Assembly: GCA_035565775.1 (NCBI GenBank)
Contig: DATMRW010000021.1
Coordinates: 372,001 to 436,000, forward strand
DNA from: PRO6 sp035565775
Lineage (GTDB): Bacteria; Pseudomonadota; Alphaproteobacteria; Rhizobiales; Xanthobacteraceae
Length of the DNA stretch: 64,000 nucleotides
Direction of reading: 5' to 3'
Numbering within the stretch: position 1 is the first letter of the stretch; every line of letters begins with the position of its first letter. The notes under the pieces were generated by a model. That model was not told the DNA's origin. It saw only the letters and a program-made list of their open reading frames with translations, and did no database searches. The position numbers and the translations under genes were made by a program. Positions 29,092-37,588 of the stretch are shown here, piece after piece.

Positions 29092-30840
29092 TTACCGGCC
29101 CTCCCTCGATGTCGCAAGAATAAGGCGCTCAGCAGGCGGCAAATCCAGTCGCGGCTGAATTCCCAGGAGAGGCGCAATTCGGGCGATGACCTTGCCGGCG
29201 GTCGGAACTGCGTTCCAGCCGGACGTGATGAAGCCGTGGGTTTCGGGCAAACCCTTCGGTTCGTCAATCATAATCAGAAGCTGATACTTCGGATTGTCGG
29301 CCGGCATGACCGCGGTAAAGGAATTCAGCACTTTTTTCTTGGCGTAGCGGCCGTTGATCACCTTTTCCGAGGTGCCGGTCTTACCGCCGACATAGTAGCC
29401 CTTCACGTCCGCCTTGCGCGCGGTTCCCACCTCGGCGTTGAGGCGCATCAGGAACCGCATCTTCTCGCTGGTCTCCGGGCGGATCACCTGCTTGGCGAGC
29501 TTCATCGCGTCTTCCTCGCTGCGGCGCAGGAAGGTCGGCGGGATCAGGAGGCCGCCGTTGACGAGCGCGTTGATGCCCATCACCGCCTGCAGCGGCGCAA
29601 CCGAAAGGCCGTGGCCGAAGGAGATCGTCACCGTGTTCAGCTCGCCCCAGCGGCGCGGAACCAGCGGCGCAGTGCTTTCCGGCAGTTCGGTCCGCAGCCG
29701 GTCGAGCTGGCCCATTTTCTTGAGGAATGCCTTGTGGGCCTCGACGCCCTGCGCCAGCGCGATGCGCGCCGCGCCGATGTTGGACGAATAGGTAAAGACC
29801 TCCTTCGTCGAGAGCGCGCGCCCCATCGGATGGTCGTCATTGATCCGGAACCGGCCGTAGTGCAGCGCGCCGCGCGCATCCCACATCGAGTTCAGCGTCA
29901 TCCTGCCGGAGTCGAGGCCCATCGCCAGCGTGAACGCCTTGAAGGTCGAGCCCATTTCGTAGACGCCGGTCGTGAGGCGATTGATGCGGTCCGGGTCATG
30001 CGCCTCGCGCGGATTGTTCGGGTCGAAGTCCGGCAGCGACACCAGCGCGATGATCTCGCCGGTGCGCACGTTGGACACGAGGCCGGACGCGCCCTTGGCG
30101 CTGTATTTTTCCTTGGCCTTCAGCAACTCGTCGCGCAGCGCATGGGTGACGCGCAGATCGGCGGCGAGTTCGACCGGCTGCTGCAAACGGTCGGTTGCAA
30201 AACCGAGCCGGTGCAGGTCGGCGAGGCCGTTGGTGTCGAGCCACTTCTCGATGCCGGCGATGCCGGAATTGTCGATATTCACGAGGCCGATGAGGTGGGC
30301 AACCTCGTTGCCGCTCGGATAGACCCGCTTGTTCTCGCGCAGAAAGCCGATGCCGGGAATGCCGAGCCGGCGAATGTCCTGCTGCTGCTGCTGCGTGATA
30401 TCGCGCCTCAGCCAGGCGAAGCCCTTCTTCGACGACAGCCGCTCGCGCGCCTCGTTGGCATCGAGATCGGGCAGCGTCGCTGTGAGCAGCTCCACCGCCT
30501 CATCGACGTCGATCAGGCGCCGCGGCTCGGCGAACAGCGACGGCGCCTTGACGTCGGTCGCCAGAATGGCGCCGTTGCGGTCGACGATATCCGGGCGCGC
30601 GGTCGCAATGGCATCCTGTGCGCCGGTCCGGCGCGCGTTGTGCCCGTCATCTCCGATTGCGAACATCAGCAGCCGGGCCGCGATCACCGCATAGGCCGCG
30701 CCGAAGGCGATCATGGCGACGCCTACGCGGACGCGCGCCTTGGCGCTGCGATTGGTGTCGCGCCCATACAGCAGGGTGCGAATCATCTTTTGCCGCCACG
30801 GCTCGGCCGGCGCTGAAATCATTTGCGGGCTGTCAGTCAC
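29092..30840 (-). CDS. ftsI: Septal peptidoglycan transpeptidase FtsI (PBP3)
   Basis: This 582-residue class B penicillin-binding protein cross-links septal peptidoglycan together with FtsW. A cytoplasmic N-terminus leads to one membrane helix (VAMIAFGAAYAVIAARLLMF) and then the PBP dimerisation domain. The transpeptidase domain carries STFK with catalytic S298, SSN at 352-354 and KTGT at 487-490. The start is a GTG at 30840 that overlaps the ftsL stop (GTGA), so translation is coupled. Confidence 0.97.
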   Translation of the reverse strand: MTDSPQMISAPAEPWRQKMIRTLLYGRDTNRSAKARVRVGVAMIAFGAAYAVIAARLLMFAIGDDGHNARRTGAQDAIATARPDIVDRNGAILATDVKAPSLFAEPRRLIDVDEAVELLTATLPDLDANEARERLSSKKGFAWLRRDITQQQQQDIRRLGIPGIGFLRENKRVYPSGNEVAHLIGLVNIDNSGIAGIEKWLDTNGLADLHRLGFATDRLQQPVELAADLRVTHALRDELLKAKEKYSAKGASGLVSNVRTGEIIALVSLPDFDPNNPREAHDPDRINRLTTGVYEMGSTFKAFTLAMGLDSGRMTLNSMWDARGALHYGRFRINDDHPMGRALSTKEVFTYSSNIGAARIALAQGVEAHKAFLKKMGQLDRLRTELPESTAPLVPRRWGELNTVTISFGHGLSVAPLQAVMGINALVNGGLLIPPTFLRRSEEDAMKLAKQVIRPETSEKMRFLMRLNAEVGTARKADVKGYYVGGKTGTSEKVINGRYAKKKVLNSFTAVMPADNPKYQLLIMIDEPKGLPETHGFITSGWNAVPTAGKVIARIAPLLGIQPRLDLPPAERLILATSREGR

Positions 30841-31232
30841 CGTTGCGCCTCCGGATTGGGCCGCGAGGCTTTCGGAACGGAGCCGGTGATCACGTCGCGG
30901 TCGATGACGTCGATCATCGCGCCGATCGGGTCAGGGTCGCTCGGCTTGATGAAGCTCGGCGGCCGTTCCGGCAGATTGCGGAGATATTCGTACTGCGTCA
31001 CTTCGATCGGTTTCAGCGTCAGGTGCCGCTCGACCAGCCCCTGCAGCCGATGCGGAGTCTCCAGCCGCGCCCATTCGGCCCGCAAGCGCGCGATCTCGTT
31101 GCGCTGGGCGCGGATGTCGGAGCGCAGTTTCATGACCTGCTCGGTGCGCACCGTCGATTCCATCTTGATGCGGTAGACATACGCTGCCGCGAACACCAGA
31201 CCGCAGATGACAAGGAGATGGATAAAGCGCAT
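30837..31232 (-). CDS. ftsL: Cell division protein FtsL
   Basis: This 131-residue bitopic protein has a short cytoplasmic tip, one membrane helix (MRFIHLLVICGLVFAAAYVY) and a coiled coil (VRTEQVMKLRSDIRAQRNEIARLRAEW) that would pair with FtsB. The start is placed at the ATG at 31232, which overlaps the rsmH stop as ATGA; an upstream start would add 13 residues lying inside rsmH. Sequence conservation in this family is low, and the call rests on topology, size and position between rsmH and ftsI. Confidence 0.92.
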   Translation of the reverse strand: MRFIHLLVICGLVFAAAYVYRIKMESTVRTEQVMKLRSDIRAQRNEIARLRAEWARLETPHRLQGLVERHLTLKPIEVTQYEYLRNLPERPPSFIKPSDPDPIGAMIDVIDRDVITGSVPKASRPNPEAQR

Positions 31233-32272
31233 CACCGGCCTCCCCGCATCACCGCGGCCAGCGACGGCCAATCCTGCTGCCAGCCGCCCTCATGCGCCGG
31301 CGCCTCGGTCCGTTCGGCGCTGCGCAGCTTCGCCGAGCGCGAACGCGGATTGGCCGCGATCTCGGCCTCGGACGGCAGGATCGGCTTACGCGCCAACAGG
31401 CGAAAGCTAGGCGCTGCCTCCGCGACTTCCGGCATATGGCGCGAGCCGCCGGCCGTCTTGCTGCGCGACGCCAAAAACGTCTTTACGATGCGATCTTCCA
31501 GCGAATGAAACGACACGACCGCGAGACGGCCGCCGGGCGCCAAAATCCGCTCTGCGGCGGCGAGCGCCGTCTGCAGTTCGTCCAGCTCCTCGTTGACGAG
31601 GATGCGCAGCGCCTGGAACGTGCGCGTCGCCGGGTGGATCTCGTGGGGCTTGGCCCACACGACCTTCGCGACGATCTCGGCCAGCGCCTTCGTCGTGGTG
31701 ATCGGGGCTTCGCGGCGAGCGGCGACGATGGCCCGGGCGACGGCCCGCGACCGGCGCTCCTCACCGAGATGAAAAATCACGTTGGCCAGATCCTGCTCGG
31801 ATGCGACGGCGACGACATCGGCCGCCGTCGGCCCGTCCTGCCCCATCCGCATGTCGAGCGGCCCCTCGAAGCGGAAGGAAAAGCCGCGCTCGGCCTGATC
31901 GAGCTGCATCGAGGAGACGCCGACATCCATCACGATGCCGTCGACCCGGGTCAGCCCCTGCCCGGCGCACACTTCGGCGAGATTGGAGAAGCGGTCTTCA
32001 ACCAGGGTCAGCCGCCCATCGGACTGATCGACCAGCGAAAACCCGCCGGCAATCGCCGTGCGGTCGCGATCGATGCCGATGACGCGGGTGCCGGGGACAT
32101 CGAGAATGAGCCGGCTGTAGCCGCCTGCGCCGAAGGTCGCGTCGACATAAACGCCGCCGTCGCGCGGCGCGAGTTGCGCCACCGCTTCCTCGCCTAGCAC
32201 GGAGATATGGCGGGCGGGCTCGTCGCGAAGAGACAAAATACCTCCAGGGGCGGAATTCACAGCACAGGACAT
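31232..32272 (-). CDS. rsmH: 16S rRNA (cytosine(1402)-N(4))-methyltransferase RsmH
   Basis: This 346-residue SAM-dependent enzyme methylates C1402 of 16S rRNA. The conserved core begins HISVLGEEAVAQLAP and continues YVDATFGAGGYSRLIL (SAM site) and GIVMDVGVSSMQLDQAERGFSF, followed by HPATRTFQALRILVNEELDEL and VVSFHSLEDRIVK. ATG at 32272 gives a normal length; an ATG at 32419 would add a non-conserved 49-residue leader. It opens the dcw run. The mraZ regulator gene that often precedes it is not visible. Confidence 0.95.
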   Translation of the reverse strand: MSCAVNSAPGGILSLRDEPARHISVLGEEAVAQLAPRDGGVYVDATFGAGGYSRLILDVPGTRVIGIDRDRTAIAGGFSLVDQSDGRLTLVEDRFSNLAEVCAGQGLTRVDGIVMDVGVSSMQLDQAERGFSFRFEGPLDMRMGQDGPTAADVVAVASEQDLANVIFHLGEERRSRAVARAIVAARREAPITTTKALAEIVAKVVWAKPHEIHPATRTFQALRILVNEELDELQTALAAAERILAPGGRLAVVSFHSLEDRIVKTFLASRSKTAGGSRHMPEVAEAAPSFRLLARKPILPSEAEIAANPRSRSAKLRSAERTEAPAHEGGWQQDWPSLAAVMRGGR

Positions 32273-32757
32273 CGGCGAATCAAGCGCCAAACGGTGGAAA
32301 ATGCGGCTGGTTCCATCGCGCTCATCACTCCTCTGCCGCCCCGCCGCCGGCAAACGGTGCGCACCGTTGCCGCGAAAACACGCCGGTTTGTCTCCGCGCG
32401 AATAAGCTAAGGCCGCCATCGCCTGGACTGCCCCCGGGAGAGGTCGATTATCGCTGGTCCGCAGCCTATCCCACCGGATCGGCTGTTCGTGCCCTTAGTA
32501 ATGATGGTTAACGTTAAGAAAACGTTCACATGCTAATGTGCATTTGAATACCAGCGCGTCGCCGGTGGCAAAGCTCGCCAGTTTCGGAAACCTTTTGCCG
32601 GCTCGCGCGACCAAACTGCAACCCGTTGTGCCATTCGCCGCTGCCGGACGGAACCGACCGGAGACCCTGCCGGTTACGTCCCGAACGCATCTCCTGCGTT
32701 GCACCGGCAGCGAATCTGAATTGATATGATCCTGCGTCAGCCCTGTCTTTTCGGGTC
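32273..32757. other. Upstream region of the dcw run with short palindromes
   Basis: About 485 bases separate rsmH (-) from the amidase (+). No MraZ-like frame is present on the minus strand. The AT-richer core 32495-32550 holds two copies of the palindrome AACGTT (32510-32515 and 32521-32526, 11 bases apart) followed by an inverted repeat CACAT-N4-ATGTG (32527-32540). These are candidate operator elements for one or both divergent units. The promoter itself cannot be assigned with confidence. Confidence 0.4.
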
Positions 32758-33672
32758 GTGGCGCAAAACTTGTGCTGCAGACCCAAGGGCTCGACCTCTA
32801 GTCGTTGGACGTTGAACAAATTGTCACAAGGCCTCTCAGAGCCACCACAGCCGCCCCGCTCGCGCCGGCGCATCCCGCCGAGCTGGTACTCCGACCTTCC
32901 AAAATTTATCCCGGAATCCTCGGTCGTGTCCGAAGTGACGCCGTCGCCGAATTTCGGCGAGCGCCGCAATGGCCGGCAGCCCGACATGATCGTGCTCCAC
33001 TACACCGGGATGCCCGATGCGGAAGGCGCGGTCATGCGGCTTTGCAAGGAGGGCAGCGAGGTCTCGGCGCACTACATCGTGCTCGAGGACGGCGGCGTGC
33101 TGCAATGCGTGCCCGAGCGGATGCGTGCCTGGCATGCCGGCGAATCGTACTGGGCGGGCGAAACCGACATCAATTCCTGCTCGATCGGCATCGAGTTGAT
33201 CAATCGCGGCCACGACTGGGGCTATCCGGACTTCCCGCTCCGCCAGATTGCGGCGGTGATCGCGCTGTGCCGTGGCATCATCATCCGCCGCAACATCCCG
33301 CTCGACCGGGTGCTCGCGCATTCGGACATCGCCCCGCACCGCAAAAAAGACCCCGGTGAAAAATTTCCGTGGGCGTCGCTGGCCAACTCCGGCGTCGGCC
33401 ATTGGGAGCCGCCCGCGCCGATCGAGCCGGGAGAGAGTCTGAGCATCGGCGCATCCAGTGACGCCGTGAGCCGGTTGCAGCGCAATCTTGCCGATTACGG
33501 CTACAACATGCCGGTCACCGGCCATTACGACGACGCGACCGCAACCGTCGTCACCGCCTTCCAGCGCCATTTCCGCCCCGCCAGGATCGACGGGGTCGCC
33601 GACGTCTCGACCCGCGCAACGCTGGAAGCGCTGCTGGAGAGCCGGCCGAAATCGCTGCTTGCGCACGGATAA
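32758..33672 (+). CDS. N-acetylmuramoyl-L-alanine amidase with peptidoglycan-binding domain
   Basis: This is an Ami_2-type zinc amidase that cleaves the bond between MurNAc and L-Ala. The catalytic domain contains MIVLHYTGM (first zinc His), SIGIELINRGHDWGYPDF and HSDIAPHRKKDPGEKFPW (second His and catalytic residues). The C-terminal PG_binding_1 domain reads VSRLQRNLADYGYNMPVTGHY and ends near the stop. The overall layout resembles AmiD. The start is unclear: the coordinate given is a GTG that opens a 304-codon frame, but the first 45 residues look unconserved and no signal peptide is evident. A TTG at 32812 or GTG at 32924 may be the true start. Confidence 0.85.
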   Translation: MAQNLCCRPKGSTSSRWTLNKLSQGLSEPPQPPRSRRRIPPSWYSDLPKFIPESSVVSEVTPSPNFGERRNGRQPDMIVLHYTGMPDAEGAVMRLCKEGSEVSAHYIVLEDGGVLQCVPERMRAWHAGESYWAGETDINSCSIGIELINRGHDWGYPDFPLRQIAAVIALCRGIIIRRNIPLDRVLAHSDIAPHRKKDPGEKFPWASLANSGVGHWEPPAPIEPGESLSIGASSDAVSRLQRNLADYGYNMPVTGHYDDATATVVTAFQRHFRPARIDGVADVSTRATLEALLESRPKSLLAHG

Positions 33673-33687
33673 TGCCTCCGCGCCGTC

Positions 33688-33716
33688 TTGACCGGACGCC
33701 CGCAAACCCCCATCAC
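33688..33716 (+). promoter_or_regulatory. Probable rnpB promoter
   Basis: TTGACC at 33688-33693 matches the -35 element common at stable-RNA promoters in alphaproteobacteria. A 17-base spacer leads to CATCAC (33711-33716), a weak -10. The expected RNA 5' end lies about 10 bases downstream at 33726, which fits. Confidence 0.5.
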
Positions 33717-33725
33717 TCCCTTTAT

Positions 33726-34149
33726 CAGTCGGCCGGGCGGCCGCTCCCGCAAGAGCCGAAAGGCTGCGGGGGAGGAAAGTCCGGGCTCCATCGACCGACG
33801 GTGCCGGATAACGTCCGGCGGGGGCGACCCCAGGGAAAGTGCCACAGAGAACGAACCGCCTCGCCTTCGGGCGCGGTAAGGGTGAAAAGGTGCGGTAAGA
33901 GCGCACCGCGTCCCCGGCAACGGGGACGGCAGGGCAAACCCCACCGGGAGCAAAACCGAATAGGAACGGCATCGCGGAGCGTTCGTCCGGGGCTCGCCTC
34001 GGAAAGATAACACCGCAGGGCTGGTTGGGCTCGACCGTTCGGGTAGGTTGCTCGAGGTGCCGTGCAAACGGCATCCCAGAGGAATGGCCGCCACGTATTG
34101 AGCGCGCAAGCGCGAGGTGCCCTACAGAACCCGGCTTACAGGCCGACTG
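33726..34149 (+). ncRNA. rnpB: RNase P RNA, class A
   Basis: This is the catalytic RNA that trims tRNA 5' ends, about 424 bases long. The 5' strand CAGTCGGCC pairs with the 3' strand GGCCGACTG to form helix P1. The universally conserved P4/CR-I region GAGGAAAGTCCGGGCTCC, the AGGGTGAAAAGGTGCGGTAAG core, the AGAGGAATGGCCGCCAC block and the 3' conserved ACAGAACCCGGCTTA are all present in the right order. It lies between the amidase and the convergent extensin-like gene, with hairpins after its 3' end. Confidence 0.97.
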
Positions 34150-34161
34150 ATCCCTATTTCA

Positions 34162-34207
34162 ATCATGCTCCTGCAAGCATGATCCCGCGCGGATCGCGCC
34201 GCGCGGG
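34162..34207 (+). terminator. Two adjacent hairpins after rnpB
   Basis: Arms ATCATGCT and AGCATGAT (34162-34169 and 34176-34183) form one stem. CCCGCGCGG and CCGCGCGGG (34184-34192 and 34199-34207) form a second with no base between them. They begin 12 bases past the RNase P RNA 3' end and lie before the extensin-like stop. There is no T run, so they may serve as a processing or end-protecting structure for rnpB or as an atypical terminator. Confidence 0.45.
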
Positions 34208-34223
34208 ACGAACATCGGCCGCC

Positions 34224-35420
34224 TCACTGGTGGTCGATGTCGTCGTCCTCGGAGGCGTAGGAGGCGCGCGTCCGCTTGCCGATCGAGCCGGTGATGCTGC
34301 CGTCGCGCGCGGCAAAGGCCCCGGGCCGTCCGCCGCCTGCACGCGCCGCCACCAGATCGCCCGACACCGCGCCCGGCTGACAGATCGCACGCCCGTTGCG
34401 GCGCCGCATCAGATCCACGTGAATGTGGTCGTAATGATAGATGTTGGAGCCCGGCGCGAGCACGGTCGAGAAATACTGGCAGGCGGCCGCCTGCACGTCG
34501 CGCAAAAAGCCCTGCTCTTCCGGCATGCCCTTCCAGCCGCCCTTTACCGTGACCCTGCGGCCGTCTGCCAGGGTGAAGCCGGCGATGTCCAGCGCATTGC
34601 CAAAAGCGTGCTCGGAGATTCGCGCATTCGGATTGCCGTTCATGCCGCGGCAGGAATAGGCCGAGATCTGACGGATTTCGGCCACCGGCGAGCCGAACCA
34701 GCGCAGCGCCGCCGGCTGCACCGCTTCGACGACCCAGCGATCGAGTAGCGAGGTGATCGGACAGGCGAGCGTCGCGGCGGGCTTCACCGTCACCGGGCCG
34801 ATGCTGTGAACCGGATTGGGCTGCGCCGGCCCGAGCCGCGGCAGCGGCCAGTCGTCATAACGCCGGTCGTCGCCGCGCCAGCCTTGCGCTGCCAGCCGGG
34901 GCGCTGCTTGCCGCACACCATTACCGTAGGCCGGATCATGCACCGCCGACGCATGGCGCGGCTGCTCGTCCACCTCGACATCCGCCTCGATGCCCGGCGC
35001 CGCCAGCGAGATCGGGCCGGACGGCCCCGCCTGTGGCCGGACGGGCTGCGCTGGTGCCGGTTGCTGCTGATAGACCTGCTGAACGGGATAGGACTGCGGC
35101 GCGGGCCGCACCGGCCAACGCGGCTGGCCTTGCGGAATATCGCCCGGCGGCCGCAGATCGCCGGCAAACCCGAGTGCTGAACTCGATCCAAGCGCGGCGA
35201 CCTTCAACGGGAAATCCGCCCCGCACACGCCGGGTCCGGAAATCGGCCGGATCCGCACCAGCTCGGTGCCTTCCTTGAGCTGGCCGGATTTGAGGCAAGC
35301 GACCTCCGCCTCGCGTCGCCACGCCTCACGCTCCGCGGTCTGGAAAAAACCACGGCCGCAACCGGCAAGCGAAACAAGAACGAGCGAGCCGACGAGATAC
35401 AAACTAACTCTGCGCGTCAT
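34224..35420 (-). CDS. Extensin-like lipoprotein
   Basis: This 398-residue protein is predicted to be secreted and lipidated. The N-terminus MTRRVSLYLVGSLVLVSLAGCG has a lipobox LAGC with the Cys at 21. A Pro/Gln/Ala-rich middle region of about 130 residues follows. The C-terminal extensin-like domain (PF06904 type) shows ISEHAFGNALDIAGF and YHYDHIHVDLMRR, with His/Asp residues that suggest a peptidase-like zinc site. Family members in alphaproteobacteria are envelope proteins of uncertain function; similarity to D,D-carboxypeptidase folds is known from families with this HxxxxxxxD...H layout. It is convergent with rnpB. Confidence 0.85.
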   Translation of the reverse strand: MTRRVSLYLVGSLVLVSLAGCGRGFFQTAEREAWRREAEVACLKSGQLKEGTELVRIRPISGPGVCGADFPLKVAALGSSSALGFAGDLRPPGDIPQGQPRWPVRPAPQSYPVQQVYQQQPAPAQPVRPQAGPSGPISLAAPGIEADVEVDEQPRHASAVHDPAYGNGVRQAAPRLAAQGWRGDDRRYDDWPLPRLGPAQPNPVHSIGPVTVKPAATLACPITSLLDRWVVEAVQPAALRWFGSPVAEIRQISAYSCRGMNGNPNARISEHAFGNALDIAGFTLADGRRVTVKGGWKGMPEEQGFLRDVQAAACQYFSTVLAPGSNIYHYDHIHVDLMRRRNGRAICQPGAVSGDLVAARAGGGRPGAFAARDGSITGSIGKRTRASYASEDDDIDHQ

Positions 35421-35596
35421 GAACCGCAGAGTCTCCGAATATATTTAAGGACTGTTGAACGGAATCCGGACACCGAAAATTAACCACAATGTTCGGCATG
35501 CTTGATGAACGCGCCGGTGGCCACCGCCTGCTTCCGGTCCGGCGCGTTGTTGAATTCGGGCCTGCACGACGCGATCGACGGCGAAGGGATTATCCC

Positions 35597-35695
35597 ATGA
35601 CGAACGTCGAGAAACTGATCGCACTGTCCGCCTATCTTGTTCTCGGCTTTGTCGGCGCGATCATTCTGGGTGTGTTTGACGGCATCTTTTACTGA
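35597..35695 (+). CDS. Small single-helix membrane peptide (32 aa)
   Basis: This short frame encodes a short polar N-terminus (MTNVEK) and then one hydrophobic helix (LIALSAYLVLGFVGAIILGVF), ending DGIFY. An AGGG ribosome site lies about 9 bases before the ATG. A longer in-frame start at 35489 exists, but its 36 extra residues are Arg-rich and look unlike a real protein. A GC-rich hairpin follows about 36 bases after the stop. I do not recognise a named family. Size and topology suggest a small membrane protein that may modify a partner. Confidence 0.55.
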   Translation: MTNVEKLIALSAYLVLGFVGAIILGVFDGIFY

Positions 35696-35731
35696 ACCAA
35701 TGGCGCTGGATCTGACACATCCTGTTCAGTC

Positions 35732-35750
35732 CCGCCGGTCATTCCGGCGG
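35732..35750 (+). terminator. GC-rich hairpin after the small membrane peptide
   Basis: Arms CCGCCGG and CCGGCGG flank a 5-base loop. Only a short T stretch follows (GCTTTGCG), so termination strength is doubtful. It lies in the 202-base gap before the DUF4403 gene, which otherwise shows no gene. Confidence 0.4.
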
Positions 35751-35897
35751 CGGGCCGCTTTGCGCCATCCCATATTTGCCATACGACTCGCCTTATGATC
35801 GCGGCCAGCGCACTGCAGCAGATGCGCGCTCGTTAGCCTCCACCACCCGCCCCGCCGTATCGTCCCGGCCAGCCTTGCAGATCATTCCGGAGTTTCC

Positions 35898-37451
35898 ATG
35901 CGCCTGAAAACCGCCACGCTCGCTGTCATCGGCCTCGTCGCGCTTGGCAGCGCAAGCTATCTCGCGATGGAATGGCTCTGGCCGCGCAAGACCCCGACCC
36001 TGGTCGCAGTCACCCCGCCGCCGCCGCTGCCGCCGGCCCCGCGCAGCTCGCGCATGTTCGTCCCCGTCGCGATTCCGCTCTCCTTGATCCGCGACACCAT
36101 CGATCAGGCAGCTCCGCGCGACTTTGCCGGCAAGGGCGAGAACCCGGCGCCGCAGATACTGTCCCGGACCGACATCAACTGGGCGGCGACGCGCGGCCCG
36201 ATCAGCGCCGCCAGCAAGGACAATGCGATCGTCTTTTCCACCCCGCTCAACGGGACGCTGAAATTCAGCGGCGAGCTGTCGGCGTCGACGCAGGACGCGA
36301 TCGGCGGCGTGCTCAATCAATTCCTCGGCGCCGACACCGCGAAACGCATCGGCGGCATCAACATCAAGTCGGTCAACACCAATGCCGACATCCGCGGCGA
36401 CGTGATGATGAGCGCCCAGCCCGCCCTTGCCGCGAACTGGCGGATCGACCCGCGCCTCGCCGCCTCGGTCAATCTCGGCGATACCGCACTGTCGGTGAGC
36501 GGCATCCGCGTTAGCGTGCCCCGACAGGTCAAGCCGATGATCGATCGTGCCGTCAACGACCAGCTCGCCCAACTGCAGGAGCGGCTGCGCAACGATCCGA
36601 CCATCGAACAGGTGGCGCGCAGCAACTGGCAGCAGATGTGCCGCTCGATCCCGCTGCAGGGCGTCGGGGCCGGCCTGCCGCCGCTGTGGCTCGAGCTGAA
36701 GCCGACCAAGGCCATCGCCGCGCAGCCCGCCGTCGATGGCAAGTCGCTCACCCTGACGCTCGGCATCGAAGCAGCGAGCCGCATCACGCCGAAGGAAACG
36801 AGGCCCGAATGCCCCTTCCCGGCAACCCTCGACCTCGTTTCGGCCAAGGATGCCGGGCGCGTGTCGATCGGCGTGCCGATCGACCTGCCGTTCACCGACA
36901 TCAACCGCATTCTCGACGCCCAGCTCAAGGACAAGACCTTTCCCGAGGACGGCTCCGGCGCAGTCGCCGTGAAGGTGAAGCGCGCGACTGTCGCGCCCTC
37001 CGGCGATCGCCTGCTGCTGTCGCTGCTGATCGACGCTAGCGAAAAGAAGAGCTTTTTAAATCTCGGCGGGGAAGCCACCGTGCAGCTCTGGGGCCGCCCG
37101 GTCCTCGACCAGAAGAACCAGATCCTGCGCCTTGCCGATATCGAGCTTGCCGTTGAATCGGAGGCCGCCTTCGGACTGCTCGGCACGGCCGCACGCGCCG
37201 CCATGCCGTTCCTTGAGCAAGCGATCACGGAAAAGGCCGTGATCGACCTCAAGCCGCTTGCCGCGGATGCGAAGAAGCAGATCGCAGAGGTCATCGCCCA
37301 GTTCCGCAAGAACGCCGATGGCGCCCAGATCAATGCCAGCGTCGCCGATCTCCGGCTTGCCGGCATCGCCTTCGATGCGACGACCCTGCGCGTGATTGCC
37401 GAGGCGACCGGCAATGCCAGCGTCACCGTGACCAAGCTGCCGAAACTTTGA
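35898..37451 (+). CDS. DUF4403 family protein
   Basis: This 517-residue protein has an N-terminal hydrophobic segment (TLAVIGLVALGSASYLAM), probably a signal anchor. A Pro-rich linker follows, then two large repeated beta-rich regions. FVPVAIPLSLIRDTIDQAAP near the start and VSIGVPIDLPFTDINRILDAQL in the second half look alike, as expected for the duplicated barrel of DUF4403. A lipid-binding (SMP/TULIP-like) fold has been proposed for such envelope proteins, but I cannot confirm that here. It is followed after 137 bases by the binding-protein gene in the same direction. Confidence 0.8.
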   Translation: MRLKTATLAVIGLVALGSASYLAMEWLWPRKTPTLVAVTPPPPLPPAPRSSRMFVPVAIPLSLIRDTIDQAAPRDFAGKGENPAPQILSRTDINWAATRGPISAASKDNAIVFSTPLNGTLKFSGELSASTQDAIGGVLNQFLGADTAKRIGGINIKSVNTNADIRGDVMMSAQPALAANWRIDPRLAASVNLGDTALSVSGIRVSVPRQVKPMIDRAVNDQLAQLQERLRNDPTIEQVARSNWQQMCRSIPLQGVGAGLPPLWLELKPTKAIAAQPAVDGKSLTLTLGIEAASRITPKETRPECPFPATLDLVSAKDAGRVSIGVPIDLPFTDINRILDAQLKDKTFPEDGSGAVAVKVKRATVAPSGDRLLLSLLIDASEKKSFLNLGGEATVQLWGRPVLDQKNQILRLADIELAVESEAAFGLLGTAARAAMPFLEQAITEKAVIDLKPLAADAKKQIAEVIAQFRKNADGAQINASVADLRLAGIAFDATTLRVIAEATGNASVTVTKLPKL

Positions 37452-37588
37452 CCGGCAGCGACGCCGCCGCTCCGATGTCGATCTTGCATCCCGCTCTGGA
37501 ACGCCGGATAACTCTTGCCGGATAAAACCCTTGCCGGATGACGACGCCCTGCGCTCGCAAAAAACGCGGCTTTTCGGGAGGACATCAG

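Noticed and set aside
27541..30816. A 1091-codon open frame on the plus strand across murE and ftsI
   Set aside because: Same reason as above; the minus-strand genes have intact catalytic motifs.
35489..35596. 36-residue Arg-rich extension of the small membrane peptide
   Set aside because: The composition is typical of out-of-frame GC-rich DNA, and the ATG at 35597 has its own AGGG site.
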